Source: Paraburkholderia humisilvae
GTDB taxonomy: Bacteria; Pseudomonadota; Gammaproteobacteria; Burkholderiales; Burkholderiaceae
NCBI RefSeq assembly: GCF_902859855.1
Contig: NZ_CADIKH010000006.1
Location: 62,001 to 126,000 of the forward strand
Direction: 5' to 3'
Length of the DNA stretch: 64,000 bases
Positions 47,101 through 54,261 of the stretch are shown piece by piece (position 1 is the first letter of the stretch; every line of letters starts with the position of its first letter). A program made the position numbers and the translations under genes. The notes beneath the pieces were generated by a model. It was not told where the DNA came from and did not search any database. It saw only the letters and a program-made list of their open reading frames with translations.

Positions 47101-49378
47101 CGCTGCGGGTGCTGGTGCGAACAGCAATGTCACGGTGACCGGCAGCGACATGACCGCGGGGCGCAATGCGACGCTCGACGCGCAAGGCAATATCGTGTTG
47201 CAAGTCGCACAGAACAGCGATGTCACGCGCGGCGAAAACAGCAGCACCAGCGGCGCGATTGGCGTGACGTTCGGCTTCGGTCAAAGCAACGGTATCTCGT
47301 TCGAGGTTGGTGTATCGGGCGCGAAGGGTCATGGCAGCGGTGCAGACACCGCATGGACCAACACGCACGTCGCCGCTGGTGACACGCTCGCGCTGCATTC
47401 CGGCGGCGACACGACGCTCAGGGGCGCGACAGCCGACGCACAGCAGGTCGTTGCGAACATCGGCGGAAACCTGAACATCGAGAGCTTGCAGGACACCAGC
47501 CACTACGACTCGAAGCAGACGAGCGGTGGTGTGTCGGTGAGCGTATGCGTGCCGCCGATTTGCTACGGTGCATCGAGCGTGTCAGGCAACCTCAGTCAGG
47601 AAAAACTGAACAGCGACTACGCGAGCGTGACCGAACAGTCGGGCATCCGTGCGGGTGATCGAGGTTTCCAGATTGACGTGAAGGGGAACACCGATCTGAA
47701 AGGCGGCGTGATTGCGAGCAGCGATGCGGCGGTCGCGAGCGGCGCGAACAGCTTGAGTACGACGACGCTTACGCATAGTGATATCGAAAATTGGGCTGCG
47801 TATAGCGGTTCGTCGGTGGGCGTCGGCGGCGGGTACGGCGGCAGCATGGGCACGGACCAGAAAGGTAAAGCGACCAACGTCAACCCGATTCCGGGCTCGA
47901 CGCTTCCGGGGGCGGACGGCGTATCGCTCGCGCCGCCCGTGGCGCTGTCGGCTTCGGACGACGCTCGTTCGACGACGCGAAGCGCGATCAGCGACGGTGC
48001 GATTCGCATCACAGACGATGCGAAACAGCGCGCGTTGAGCGGGCAGAGCGCTGACGAAGCGGTCGCCAGCATCAGCCGCGATACGTCAGGCACGCAGGCG
48101 ACGATTGCGCCGATCTTCGATAAGGAGAAGATCGAGGCGGGCTTTGATATCGCGAGCCAGTTTGTCGCGCAGGCGGGCGTGTTCGTGAACAATCGGGCGA
48201 GGGAAGCCGATGCGGCGAAGGCCGCCGCCAGCGATCCGAACCTGACGCCGGAACAGCGGGCAGCGGCACAACAGCAGGCCGATCAACTGAACGATGAATG
48301 GGGGCCGAAGGGTTCGTATCGTCAGGTGTTGACGGCGTTGACGGTGGCCGCTGGCGGGAATGTGACGGGCGGCATCGGGCAGTACGCGCAGGCTGCAACG
48401 GTGGCGTATTTTCAGGAGCTCGGCACGTATCAGGTTAAGAAGATTGCTGATTCGCTCGACAGTGAGTCAGCGCGCGCGGCGTTGCACGCGATTGTCGGTT
48501 GTGCTGGCGCTGCGGCAAGTAGTCAGGGGTGCGGCGCGGGTGCGATGGGCGCGGCGGCGAGCTCGGTGATCGGGTCGCTGCTCAAGCCGACGGAGAATAT
48601 GTCGGCTGTCGATCGCGTGGCGCGTGAGAACCTGGTGAATAGTCTCGTTGCGGGGATTGCAACGGCGACCGGGACGAATGCGGCGACGGCGACTGGCGCG
48701 GCGCGGATTGAAGTGGAGAATAATCAGGTTTCCATCGGCGATTGGGCGAAGCGCACGTATGGAAGCCCGGTCGAGGACCTTGCGCGCTGGGCCAAAGAGT
48801 TTGCGGGGCAGGTGGCAAGCAATAATGGGCAAACGCCGCCGGCAGATGCGGACCCGCTGGCGGACGCAATGAATGGCGGTAAGCCACCGACTGGCACGGC
48901 GGGGGCGGTTGTGACACCCGTGCTGGCCGGAATCGTCGCAGCGGCATGTGCGGAGGGTAATGCGGGCGCGTGTGCTTCAATGGCGATGGGGGCGGTGGCG
49001 ACGCCGGGGTCTGTGCCCGGGAATGTCATTTTTAATAACGGAAACGACACCGGTAACGGACAGGCGCCGAGTGGTGGCCAGTCTGATGCATCCCTTCCCA
49101 CGGGTAGCAAGGCCAATCAATTCAACCAACCAAAGAATCCGGCATATCAACCAACTCGTAACACACCAGCCAATATTGATGGAACAGACTATGCGGGGCA
49201 CGCGCTTGATCGAATGCAGGATCGAGGACTAACACCTTCAGTTATCAAGAATACGATCGATAATGGTGTGCCAACGCCAAGCCGTGGCGGTACGACGGTA
49301 TTTTATGATCCTAAAAATAACGTTTCAGTGGTTACGAATAGTGAAGGCAAGGTGATTACGGTCAAGTATGGGAAATGA
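41147..49378 (+). CDS. cdiA: CdiA/BcpA-type contact-dependent inhibition toxin
   Basis: 2743 residues. It opens with an extended signal peptide region (MNKNNYRLAYSRLREMLVAV) and a signal ending near SRAQT. A two-partner-secretion domain follows (~70-330: NTYGQFDVPQRGAILNNS, NQVNSS...INGYLEVAGRRAEVVIANGSGI). Long filamentous-haemagglutinin repeats run to ~2470. Residues ~960-1090 are a non-repetitive insert with two cysteines (CTLTNANSHSSC). VENN is at 2523-2526, so the toxic C-terminus is ~2527-2743. Its last 65 residues (2679-2743: GHALDRMQDRGLTPSVIKNTI...GTTVFYDPKNNVSVVT) look like a small BECR/DUF4258-like RNase fold with H2685, R2689 and R2693 as candidates. In Burkholderia the locus order is bcpA-I-O-B, matched here. 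Export depends on CdiB (50807), which is interrupted. Confidence 0.93.
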   Translation: MNKNNYRLAYSRLREMLVAVAETATASSNESSHIRIPTVGAATHRAVAPALRPIAFAILVMLGGVPSWSRAQTPETIVPAGPNGPTVIQTQNGLPQVNIHRPSSAGVSMNTYGQFDVPQRGAILNNSPTVVRTQQAGLINGNPDFGGSDAARVIVNQVNSSAASQINGYLEVAGRRAEVVIANGSGISVNGGGFINTSRAILTTGTPNFAADGSLAGFNVSRGTISIQGAGLNGSEADQVDLLARAVQANAAIYAKDLNVVTGANAVDHGSLNATPITGDGSAPGVSIDVSQLGGMYANRIVLVGTEKGVGVSTRGVLAAQAGDLILTAQGKLELSGQTTATGDISASARDGIDNSGVSYAQQNVSANTAGAFTSSGVLAAQRDATVSAGSVASSGTFGAGVNRDGTIAGSGNLSLTSTGALVASGRNVAGGNATVQGGALSLAGSRTSANGAMSLAATGGDLNLAGATTTAGGPLHVSATGTLTNDDGTLASSDNGALVVNAGALSNNGGTIATSGALNVSAGAVANRGGALAARTAATLNVASLDNSAGGYVGARDVSVSAQGSIDNSSGQIEADGDAATLAVTGAMLDNTNGRIANTGTGATTVSAAGIINRNAGTIGGNGDVTVNAQSLSNTNRAQLVAGHDLTLNITQLADNTNATLSGANHVTLNGPAAELVNAGGTIYGNGAVVLNTASLDNSSGRIGNEAGSGGSVAISTGALANQAGAIGSDQNLSVVTGTLTGDGTIIAGNDGAVTIGGDYTLDGANNIQANHDLTFTTAGTFTNQGTLGAVNALTVSAANVENQAGAKINAIDTTVNAAGAISNAGRIEGDSVTTHSTSLSNIATIVGNTVTLNAGSITNSGAAAAVAAASAVNLYASGGIANTGGASIFSLGDINIAADGTRDANGLLANRVNTVTNDQSTIEAQGNIEIAADTLTNTRPAPTVETVTTGVETTHETKRDKYMACTLTNANSHSSCTQDVWDYGYLNLLNVTYNSADVVSTADGPNAVDRMLVVNVNGQPQTIYYNTITANRNGTITVTYWDDYDPHVNFDPATEYPGDNQAHHHYQRVEVARDTTITTQQDRVTGPQAQQAQLIAGGNVTLANVGTVNNAYSAIAAGADIAIGSNGYGATLVDNTGQTLYQYQRQDIVSTYAWNEDIGRDRGAVAQPSIILTPVAIGGIGGTIIANNAVQISATDISNTNVAAANSATGATGGTLGANGRVSDTVNAPQSITGPNGALAITLPKGGLFTYNTARDASYLVVTDPRLTGYASFISSDYMLGQLGIDPSRTIKRLGDGVYEQQLVRNQITQLTGRTYLQGYASNEDEYRALMNDGAHVAQAFSLVPGVALTAAQMDALTSDIVWLVNQTVTLPDGSTQTVLAPVVYLAHTRANDLQPTGALIAADDIAIHATGSANNSGVVKGGTRTVVSATSVLNRGGVIGSSTQNGTTVVSAINDVVNASGRITGNRVAVLAGHDIVNTTLVDNTGIRSTTGNSAVNQTLLGAQGAIVSTGDMVIAAGHDLTVRGASIAAGGDAQIAAGHDLRVDTVESHTSQSVTRNADNFVRTDTTQHQTSGISADGSLAMQSGNDMTFNGATVSAGRDLAAVAGGNLTATTVTNSASRDDVTRGDKTRSGEDRSYDEQAVGTSFTAGGSGTLAALSADNTKGNVALTGSTLSAGTAAANIAASGNVDLIEAREEHDSFSATTSRRGSFVHGSTTDEMHASQTNVGVASTVSGETVTIGSGKDLTVRGSNVVGTYDVKMAAAGNVTITTSQDAQSTQSDYQKREYGFLSGLNLLNQLDGGLQGYSIGVRKTTDAQQSTQVTNNASMVGSLNGNLSVSSGNDLHVTGSTLHAGHDVNLSGKTVTIDAARNTATFDEQQSFGQTGITAGLSNPVIAAAQTANQMRKDVQHTKGDVRLNALAAATTGLAVKNAFDAVAADPSHLGGIGVNVSLGTSHSHSNTSESVTTVVGSSVSGGRDVNISAAGAGANSNVTVTGSDMTAGRNATLDAQGNIVLQVAQNSDVTRGENSSTSGAIGVTFGFGQSNGISFEVGVSGAKGHGSGADTAWTNTHVAAGDTLALHSGGDTTLRGATADAQQVVANIGGNLNIESLQDTSHYDSKQTSGGVSVSVCVPPICYGASSVSGNLSQEKLNSDYASVTEQSGIRAGDRGFQIDVKGNTDLKGGVIASSDAAVASGANSLSTTTLTHSDIENWAAYSGSSVGVGGGYGGSMGTDQKGKATNVNPIPGSTLPGADGVSLAPPVALSASDDARSTTRSAISDGAIRITDDAKQRALSGQSADEAVASISRDTSGTQATIAPIFDKEKIEAGFDIASQFVAQAGVFVNNRAREADAAKAAASDPNLTPEQRAAAQQQADQLNDEWGPKGSYRQVLTALTVAAGGNVTGGIGQYAQAATVAYFQELGTYQVKKIADSLDSESARAALHAIVGCAGAAASSQGCGAGAMGAAASSVIGSLLKPTENMSAVDRVARENLVNSLVAGIATATGTNAATATGAARIEVENNQVSIGDWAKRTYGSPVEDLARWAKEFAGQVASNNGQTPPADADPLADAMNGGKPPTGTAGAVVTPVLAGIVAAACAEGNAGACASMAMGAVATPGSVPGNVIFNNGNDTGNGQAPSGGQSDASLPTGSKANQFNQPKNPAYQPTRNTPANIDGTDYAGHALDRMQDRGLTPSVIKNTIDNGVPTPSRGGTTVFYDPKNNVSVVTNSEGKVITVKYGK

Positions 49379-49379
49379 T

Positions 49380-49670
49380 ATGAAAGCTGAGGACGTAGTT
49401 GAGCGTGCCCGGACAGCTGCAAAGGATCATCTTGAGTATGCTCGATTCGTGCAGGATGCGGAAACATTGCACGATGCTCTTCAAGATGAGAAACGGAGAT
49501 CTGCATACCACGCCTGTTGGTTTGAGCTCGAAATAGTTAATGCCTTGGCACTAGACGAGTGGGAATCCGACGGCAAGCCGAGCGATTGGGCCGCAACGTG
49601 GAACGAACGCTATAAGAGGGATGCTGAAGAATTAATCGCTAACCTGTGCGCGGTATTGCTTCAATCGTAG
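49380..49670 (+). CDS. cdiI: Putative CDI immunity protein
   Basis: 96 residues from the ATG at 49380, one base after the cdiA stop, with GGGA upstream; ATG 49368 would overlap cdiA. It is acidic and helical (MKAEDVVERARTAAKDHLEYARFVQDAETLHDALQDEKRR), with a Trp-rich second half (ACWFELEIVNALALDEWESD). I recognise no immunity family. The position directly after a CdiA C-terminus and the low GC are the grounds for calling it the cognate antidote that binds the toxin in sister cells. Confidence 0.75.
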   Translation: MKAEDVVERARTAAKDHLEYARFVQDAETLHDALQDEKRRSAYHACWFELEIVNALALDEWESDGKPSDWAATWNERYKRDAEELIANLCAVLLQS

Positions 49671-49768
49671 TAACAAGAACCGGTGAAATGGTTCAAGTCA
49701 GCAATAAGAAAGATCCGGCCTGGATTGTTGACGGTCGAATTCAGTGGAACGATGTAAAGGGAAAGTAA
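49643..49768 (+). pseudogene. Orphan CDI/polymorphic toxin C-terminal fragment
   Basis: An open frame of 41 codons without a start codon, in a different frame from the immunity gene it overlaps. It ends with TRTGEMVQVSNKKDPAWIVDGRIQWNDVKGK and a stop at 49766-49768, immediately followed by the ATG of a second immunity-like gene. This is the layout of a displaced CdiA toxin tail left by C-terminal exchange. The toxin family is not identified from so short a tail. Confidence 0.65.
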
Positions 49769-50115
49769 ATGAGTAACGCGAATGAACGTATTGACCCTTG
49801 GAAACGCTACGCTGACGCAGAAGATTTTTTTCTCTTCATGGCAATATTGTCATGAAGCTCACCCCAGAGGCGGCGATTGAGGTCTGCGAACGCGCTGCGA
49901 AAAGAGGCTTGCTCGTTTCTCGTATCGAAGGAGGAATATGGAGGAATCCAGGATTCGAAGCACGTATTGACTGCATATGGGATGGCGCAGAGCCGCCCTT
50001 AGACGCGAAGGCTGCACACGAAAACAACTTAATTGCGATCGAATTCATCCGATCCGAGTTTCCGGAACACGATACGTTCATCATCACTATGCTGCCAATA
50101 ACGGGTCGTGCGTGA
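49769..50115 (+). pseudogene. Orphan immunity gene, frameshifted at a T7 tract
   Basis: The ATG at 49769 opens MSNANERIDPWKRYADAEDFF, then hits a T7 run (49825-49831) and stops at TGA 49853-49855. Adding one T (T8) restores ...AEDFFSLHGNIVMKLTPEAAIEVCERAAKRG, continuous with the downstream frame to 50115. The lower part (from ATG 49852, 87 residues, ending LPITGRA) is open and could be translated alone by overlap with the first stop (ATGA). It matches the general look of small immunity proteins and would protect against the orphan toxin whose tail abuts it. Sequencing error in the homopolymer cannot be excluded. Confidence 0.7.
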
Positions 50116-50124
50116 TGACAATCG

Positions 50125-50159
50125 GCATCTTACTTGCATCCTACGACCAAGCAAGATGC
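50125..50159 (+). terminator. Hairpin after the orphan immunity gene
   Basis: GCATCTTaCTTG (50125-50136) pairs with CAAGcAAGATGC (50148-50159), 11 pairs with one mismatch and an 11-nt loop. It lies 10 bases beyond the end of the orphan immunity gene and before bcpO. It has no U-tract; termination, attenuation or RNA processing are options. Confidence 0.5.
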
Positions 50160-50228
50160 ATGATTGATCACAACGGGGTACGTGCCAGATACGGCAACGT
50201 TGGCGAGCGGCGGTAGCCAAACTAGAAA

Positions 50229-50261
50229 TTTTCGTGTCACAACATCGGCGTGTCACGAAAA
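50229..50261 (+). promoter_or_regulatory. Inverted/direct repeat upstream of bcpO
   Basis: TTTTCGTG (50229-50236) is inverted as CACGAAAA (50254-50261), and CGTGTCAC occurs twice within it (50233-50240 and 50249-50256). It lies 40 bp before the lipoprotein gene. It could be an operator or a weak stem; its function is unknown. Confidence 0.4.
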
Positions 50262-50300
50262 GTATTACTGTGCCGATGAAGTTATACAGGGAAGGATGAG

Positions 50301-50693
50301 ATGTTAAGAAAAAGCGTTTTTGTTACGGTACTATCATTAGTAGTACTGGGAGGCTGCGCAAGTCAGGGAGTCCAGCAATTGAAGAAGGAAAACCAGGCCA
50401 CCGTCGGAGAAAAAATCACCAAGGGCAAGAGTACGAAGGACGACATTCGATCAGCGTTTGGGGACCCTACGGAAACGTCATTCACCGATAGCGGCAACGA
50501 ACTATGGCGCTATCGTTACACGTACTCCACAGCAAAAGCGATCAATTTTGTCCCTTTCGCCAATATTTTCACCTCCGGCGCGGATGTGGACAAAAAGGAA
50601 CTGGTGGTCTTCTTTGACGACAAGGGCGTCGTAAGAAACTATTCGATGCAGGCGAGCAAGGAAGAAGTCAGGAACGGAATCCTTCCGCAATAG
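50301..50693 (+). CDS. bcpO: BcpO-like lipoprotein of the CDI locus
   Basis: 130 residues. Lipoprotein signal MLRKSVFVTVLSLVVLGGC with acylated C19. The mature domain (GKSTKDDIRSAFGDPTETSFTDSGNELWRYRY...VDKKELVVFFDDKGVVRNY) is the SmpA/BamE-like fold. In Burkholderia bcpAIOB loci a small lipoprotein BcpO lies between the immunity and transporter genes, exactly as here. The role in the outer membrane is inferred to be assisting toxin export or assembly. Confidence 0.82.
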   Translation: MLRKSVFVTVLSLVVLGGCASQGVQQLKKENQATVGEKITKGKSTKDDIRSAFGDPTETSFTDSGNELWRYRYTYSTAKAINFVPFANIFTSGADVDKKELVVFFDDKGVVRNYSMQASKEEVRNGILPQ

Positions 50694-50806
50694 CGGATAG
50701 TCCTGGAAGCAAAATTCGAGACTTTTCCAGTCCCACATAGACCGAGGCGGATAAGAAAATCCGCAGTTCGCCTCGGTACGCACGTCAATCACATCCGTTG
50801 CAGTCC

Positions 50807-52561
50807 ATGAAAGTCACAAGCAGGCTAGCGGCTTTGCCGCTCACAGCCCTGGTAACATTCGCCTCAAATGCACAGCAAGCACCGACGCCAGCCGATGACG
50901 CCGCAGCAGCGCGCGCCAATGCAGAGCAGAGTCAGCAACTACAGCAGCAGCGCGAAGCACAGCAGCGCGCCGCAGCAACTCAAACGCCCGTCGTACGCTC
51001 GACGATCTCGACAATCGCCGGCTATCCCGCACTTCCACAAGAGTCGCCGTGCTTTAGTATCAGCTCGTTCGCGCTCACTGTCCCCGCGGCGCTATCCGAC
51101 GCCGCGCGAAGCAGGGGAGCGTCAGCACGACCACTCGACCCGTTCGCTTTCGCACGCGAATGGCTCGACCACTACAAACACCAATGCATCGGCAAGGAAG
51201 GCATCGACACGCTCACCAAGGGTTTGCAGCAGACCATACTGAGTCGCGGCTACGTGACGACGCGCGTGCTTGTACCACAGCAGGACCTATCGGAGGGCAG
51301 GCTCGAGTTCGCGCTCATACCCGGAGTCGTACACCAGATGCGCTTCGCCGATCCACGCACGCGGGGCACGTGGAAGTCGGCGTTCCCGCTTGGCGATGGC
51401 GACCTGCTAAACCTTCGCGATCTCGAACAAGGCTTGGAGCAGATGAAGCGCGTCGCATCGCAGGACGTCGACATGAAGATCGAACCGACCGACACGCCCG
51501 GTGAAAGCGATGTCGTGCTGAACGTCAACCGCTCGAAACCCTGGACCTTCGTCGCTTCAATCGACAACGCCGGCACTGAGGCGACGGGCAAATGGCAAGG
51601 CAACCTCAGCCTCGGCATCGACAACCCGCTCGGGCTGAATGACATATTGATGGCCGGCGCCAATCAGGACCTATCGTTCGGCAACAAATCGCTCGGCTCG
51701 CACGGCTTCAACGGTTCGTACTCTGTGCCGTTCGGCTACTGGACAGCAACGCTTTCCGGCAACACGAACACCTACTATCAGAACATTGCGGGCGTCAACC
51801 AGACGTTCGTCTCCAGTGGCAATTCACAAACCGCGGCTCTGCGCATCGCGCGCGCGCTGACACGCAGCCAGAACGACGTATTGGGAGGGTACTTCCAGCT
51901 TTCGAAGCGCTTCGGTGAAAGCTTCATCGACGATACGACGATTCCGTAGCAAAAGCGCAACAACACGTTCATGGAAGCAGGCCTGACGGACCGGCATTAC
52001 TTCGGCGCATCGCAGTTCGACGGGACCCTTGCATACCGTCAGGGCATCGGCGGGCTCGGTGCGACGCCCGATCCGTATCCGGTCGGACCCACTTACCGCT
52101 ATCACATGGCCGTGCTCGATGCGAACCTGTCCGTTCCATTTGCGGTCGCGAAACAGAACTTCCGTTACGTGATGACCGTTCACGGACAATTCACGAGCGA
52201 CACACTGTTCTATCTCGACGACCTGACGATTGGCAGCCGCTACACCGTGCGCGGCTTCGATGGCGAAACCATGCTCGCAGCCGAGAAAGGGTTCTATTGG
52301 CGCAACGAACTGCAATGGCCGATCTTGCAAACAGGGCAGACGCTGTACGCTGGGATCGATTACGGACAAGTGTTCGGACCCAACACCGCATTTCTGGCCG
52401 GGACCCAACTGGCTGGCGCGGTGATTGGCATGCGTGGCGGCATCCCCGCGAAATTCGTCGGCGTGTCATACGACCTGTTCGCTGGGAGGCCGCTTTATAA
52501 ACCGGCTGGGTTCCCAACCGCGCGTGTGACGGTGGGCGTTGCAGTCACAGCACGGTTCTGA
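50807..52561 (+). pseudogene. cdiB: CdiB/BcpB two-partner secretion transporter, interrupted by in-frame amber
   Basis: The ATG at 50807 (MKVTSRLAALPLTALVTFASNAQQ) gives a signal peptide; TTG 50798 is alternative. POTRA regions follow (GIDTLTKGLQQTILSRGYVTTRVLVPQQDLSEGRLEFALIPG...). The FhaC/ShlB beta-barrel starts near VVLNVNRSKPWTFVASIDN. TAG at 51947-51949 stops translation after TTIP, but the same frame continues with QKRNNTFMEAGLTDRHYFGASQFDGTL and barrel motifs YLDDLTIGSRYTVRGFDGE to VTARF. A full gene would be ~584 residues, the normal TpsB size. The truncated product lacks most of the barrel including the VRGF motif, so CdiA export should fail unless the codon is read through. Confidence 0.85.
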
Positions 52562-52573
52562 GGGCACTCTCGA

Positions 52574-52840
52574 CTATCGGGGCGGAGTGGGGCTTTCACT
52601 CCCGATGCCCGCATCGGGAATAAGTCCAAGCGCGCGTGCGGTCTCCTGTGGCAGCTCGACCGTCACGGACGCATCGCCGTCGCGCGTGGTCTCCAGGTGA
52701 ACCGCTACGCCATCGAGACGCAGATAGACCGCAGTTTCGTTCCGACCATCAACAAGATCGTCGAGCACATCGAAATAAAGATGAAACCCCGGCTGACTCG
52801 CCGTTCTGTCGCGCCATTTGATGCTTGCTTTTGTGCTCAT
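52574..52840 (-). CDS. Uncharacterised small protein
   Basis: 88 residues from the ATG at 52840. KASIKWRDRTASQPGFHLYFDVLDDLVDGRNETAVYLRLDGVAVHLETT is followed by SVTVELPQETARALGLIP. Beta-rich N-terminus and a short helix; no signal, membrane segment or known domain. Transcribed 42 bp downstream of the 110-residue gene below and convergent with cdiB, ending 12 bp from it. GC-rich, unlike the CDI immunity region, so probably native rather than part of the CDI cassette. Confidence 0.6.
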   Translation of the reverse strand: MSTKASIKWRDRTASQPGFHLYFDVLDDLVDGRNETAVYLRLDGVAVHLETTRDGDASVTVELPQETARALGLIPDAGIGSESPTPPR

Positions 52841-52882
52841 AATCCATTCCTCCCGTTACTTCTCCGACAAGTCACCACGAGT

Positions 52883-53215
52883 TTACTGTTTGCACTTCTT
52901 GAACGCTTTCCAGCGCGGCGTATATCTCATTTGCGCGATCGACATATGTTCCATGTCCATGCGCGCTTCGGACGCATAGCCTTGTGCCAGCGTTTCAAGT
53001 CCCAGGAGCAATGCTTTCCGTTCATCAGGCGACGCGTCATTGCGCGCGATCGCGCTTAGCATTGCGCTGATTTGCGTCAGTTGATGACTGGTGCGAACAG
53101 CATGGGTAACGGCGGCGAGGCTGAATCGCTCGAGGTGGGCATAGCGCTTTCTATGCTGCTTCGACGGAAAGCATTGACCGTTGTCAAATGAAACTGCTTT
53201 GGGGGTGTTGGTCAC
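52883..53215 (-). CDS. Uncharacterised small protein
   Basis: 110 residues from a GTG at 53215 with GAGGAGG 8 bases upstream; the open frame upstream of that lacks support. It is basic at the start (FPSKQHRKRYAHLERFSLAAVTHAVRTSHQL), then helical (MLSAIARNDASPDERKALLLGLETLAQGYASEARMDMEHM). No known domain. It forms a two-gene transcript with the 88-residue protein. The size and arrangement resemble small two-component modules, but no toxin or antitoxin motif is visible. Confidence 0.6.
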   Translation of the reverse strand: MTNTPKAVSFDNGQCFPSKQHRKRYAHLERFSLAAVTHAVRTSHQLTQISAMLSAIARNDASPDERKALLLGLETLAQGYASEARMDMEHMSIAQMRYTPRWKAFKKCKQ

Positions 53216-53566
53216 TGTGCGTCCTCCTCTGTCAGAGAAAGCCCGCGACCGACCTGGAAAGGATGGTGAGCGGGCACGATGGCAGGGTTGGCAGACCGGC
53301 GCCGAGACCAAAACCGGCAGACCCCGAAGGTCTCCCTGCCACGGCCCGCCCATTGACAACGGACGTACAGAGGCAGAGCACGGCCCGCATATATACGGGC
53401 GTGCCGGTCTCGAAGCGGTCAGGCTGCCAAGCCCAAACCGTCGAGGTTACGACGGCGTCCGAAGTATAGGGCGACACATATGCTCAAAGATCAACCGCAC
53501 AAGCTATGATCGTCGCGCGACGGATAATGTCGACCGTACAAATTCCGACCTTCGGAAAGACACACC
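53216..53566. other. Intergenic region, nothing recognised
   Basis: 351 bp between the GntR stop and the small-gene pair, all on the minus strand. It should contain the promoter of the pair. A short GCCCG/CGGGC inverted repeat around an AT core is near 53383-53402. No gene is convincing. Confidence 0.4.
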
Positions 53567-54235
53567 CTATGCGACCGCAGTCACCCCCTCCGTCCCCCCA
53601 CTCACACACCGCACCACCGCCGCAAGCGTATTTTTCAAATGCTCGCGCGTTCGCTCATACACGACCTTCTCATCTCGCGCCCGATAAGCCGCGAGCAACG
53701 CCGCGTGCTCATCGTTATTGCTAGCCATCATGTCCCGCCGCACATGCATCGCGAGCGCCACATACGGCCTCGCGACGCTAAACAGCGCACCCACCATCGC
53801 AAAGAGCCGCGTATCGGCTTCGCATGCGACCAGATGCTCGTGGAACGTCTCGTTGAGCATCGACCAGGCTTCCGGCGAATCCGTCGCGAGCATCGTCCGA
53901 TGACACGCTTGCGCCGCATCGAGCTGCGCGGCGCTCGCACGCACGCAGGCCTTTTGAGCGAGCATCGGTTCGAGCACCATCCGCAGTTCGTAGATCTCAT
54001 CGACATCGATCGCGGTCAGCCCGCGCGTGACGACGCCCCTGTTCGGACCGATCGACACGAGCCCTTCGGCGCGTAGATCGCGAAACGCCTCGCGTACCGG
54101 CGTCGTGCTGACGTTGAGCCGCGCGGCGACTTCTTCCTGCCGCAGCCGCGTGTTCGCCGGATGAAGCCCGCTGAGGATCTCCGCACGCAGTGTGTTGAGC
54201 ACGTATTGCTGGGCGGTCTGGAAGTGTCGGGTCAA
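53567..54235 (-). CDS. GntR family regulator (FadR/FCD type)
   Basis: About 222 residues from a TTG at 54235 (LTRHFQTAQQYVLNTLRAEIL), with AAAAAGG upstream; longer starts add unrelated sequence. The winged helix contains RLRQEEVAARLNVSTTPVREAFRDLRAEGLV. The all-helical FCD effector domain follows with DEIYELRMVLEPMLAQKA and SEAWSMLNETFHEHLV-type metal/ligand residues. It lies 27 bp after the amidase stop on the same strand and likely regulates the amidase/ABC transporter operon in response to a carboxylate intermediate. Confidence 0.88.
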   Translation of the reverse strand: MTRHFQTAQQYVLNTLRAEILSGLHPANTRLRQEEVAARLNVSTTPVREAFRDLRAEGLVSIGPNRGVVTRGLTAIDVDEIYELRMVLEPMLAQKACVRASAAQLDAAQACHRTMLATDSPEAWSMLNETFHEHLVACEADTRLFAMVGALFSVARPYVALAMHVRRDMMASNNDEHAALLAAYRARDEKVVYERTREHLKNTLAAVVRCVSGGTEGVTAVA

Positions 54236-54261
54236 GGCGCGCCTTTTTTTGTCGATAAACG

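Noticed and set aside
53383-53402. GCCCG...CGGGC inverted repeat as a terminator
   Set aside because: Only a 5-bp stem with an AT loop; too weak and wrongly placed to call.
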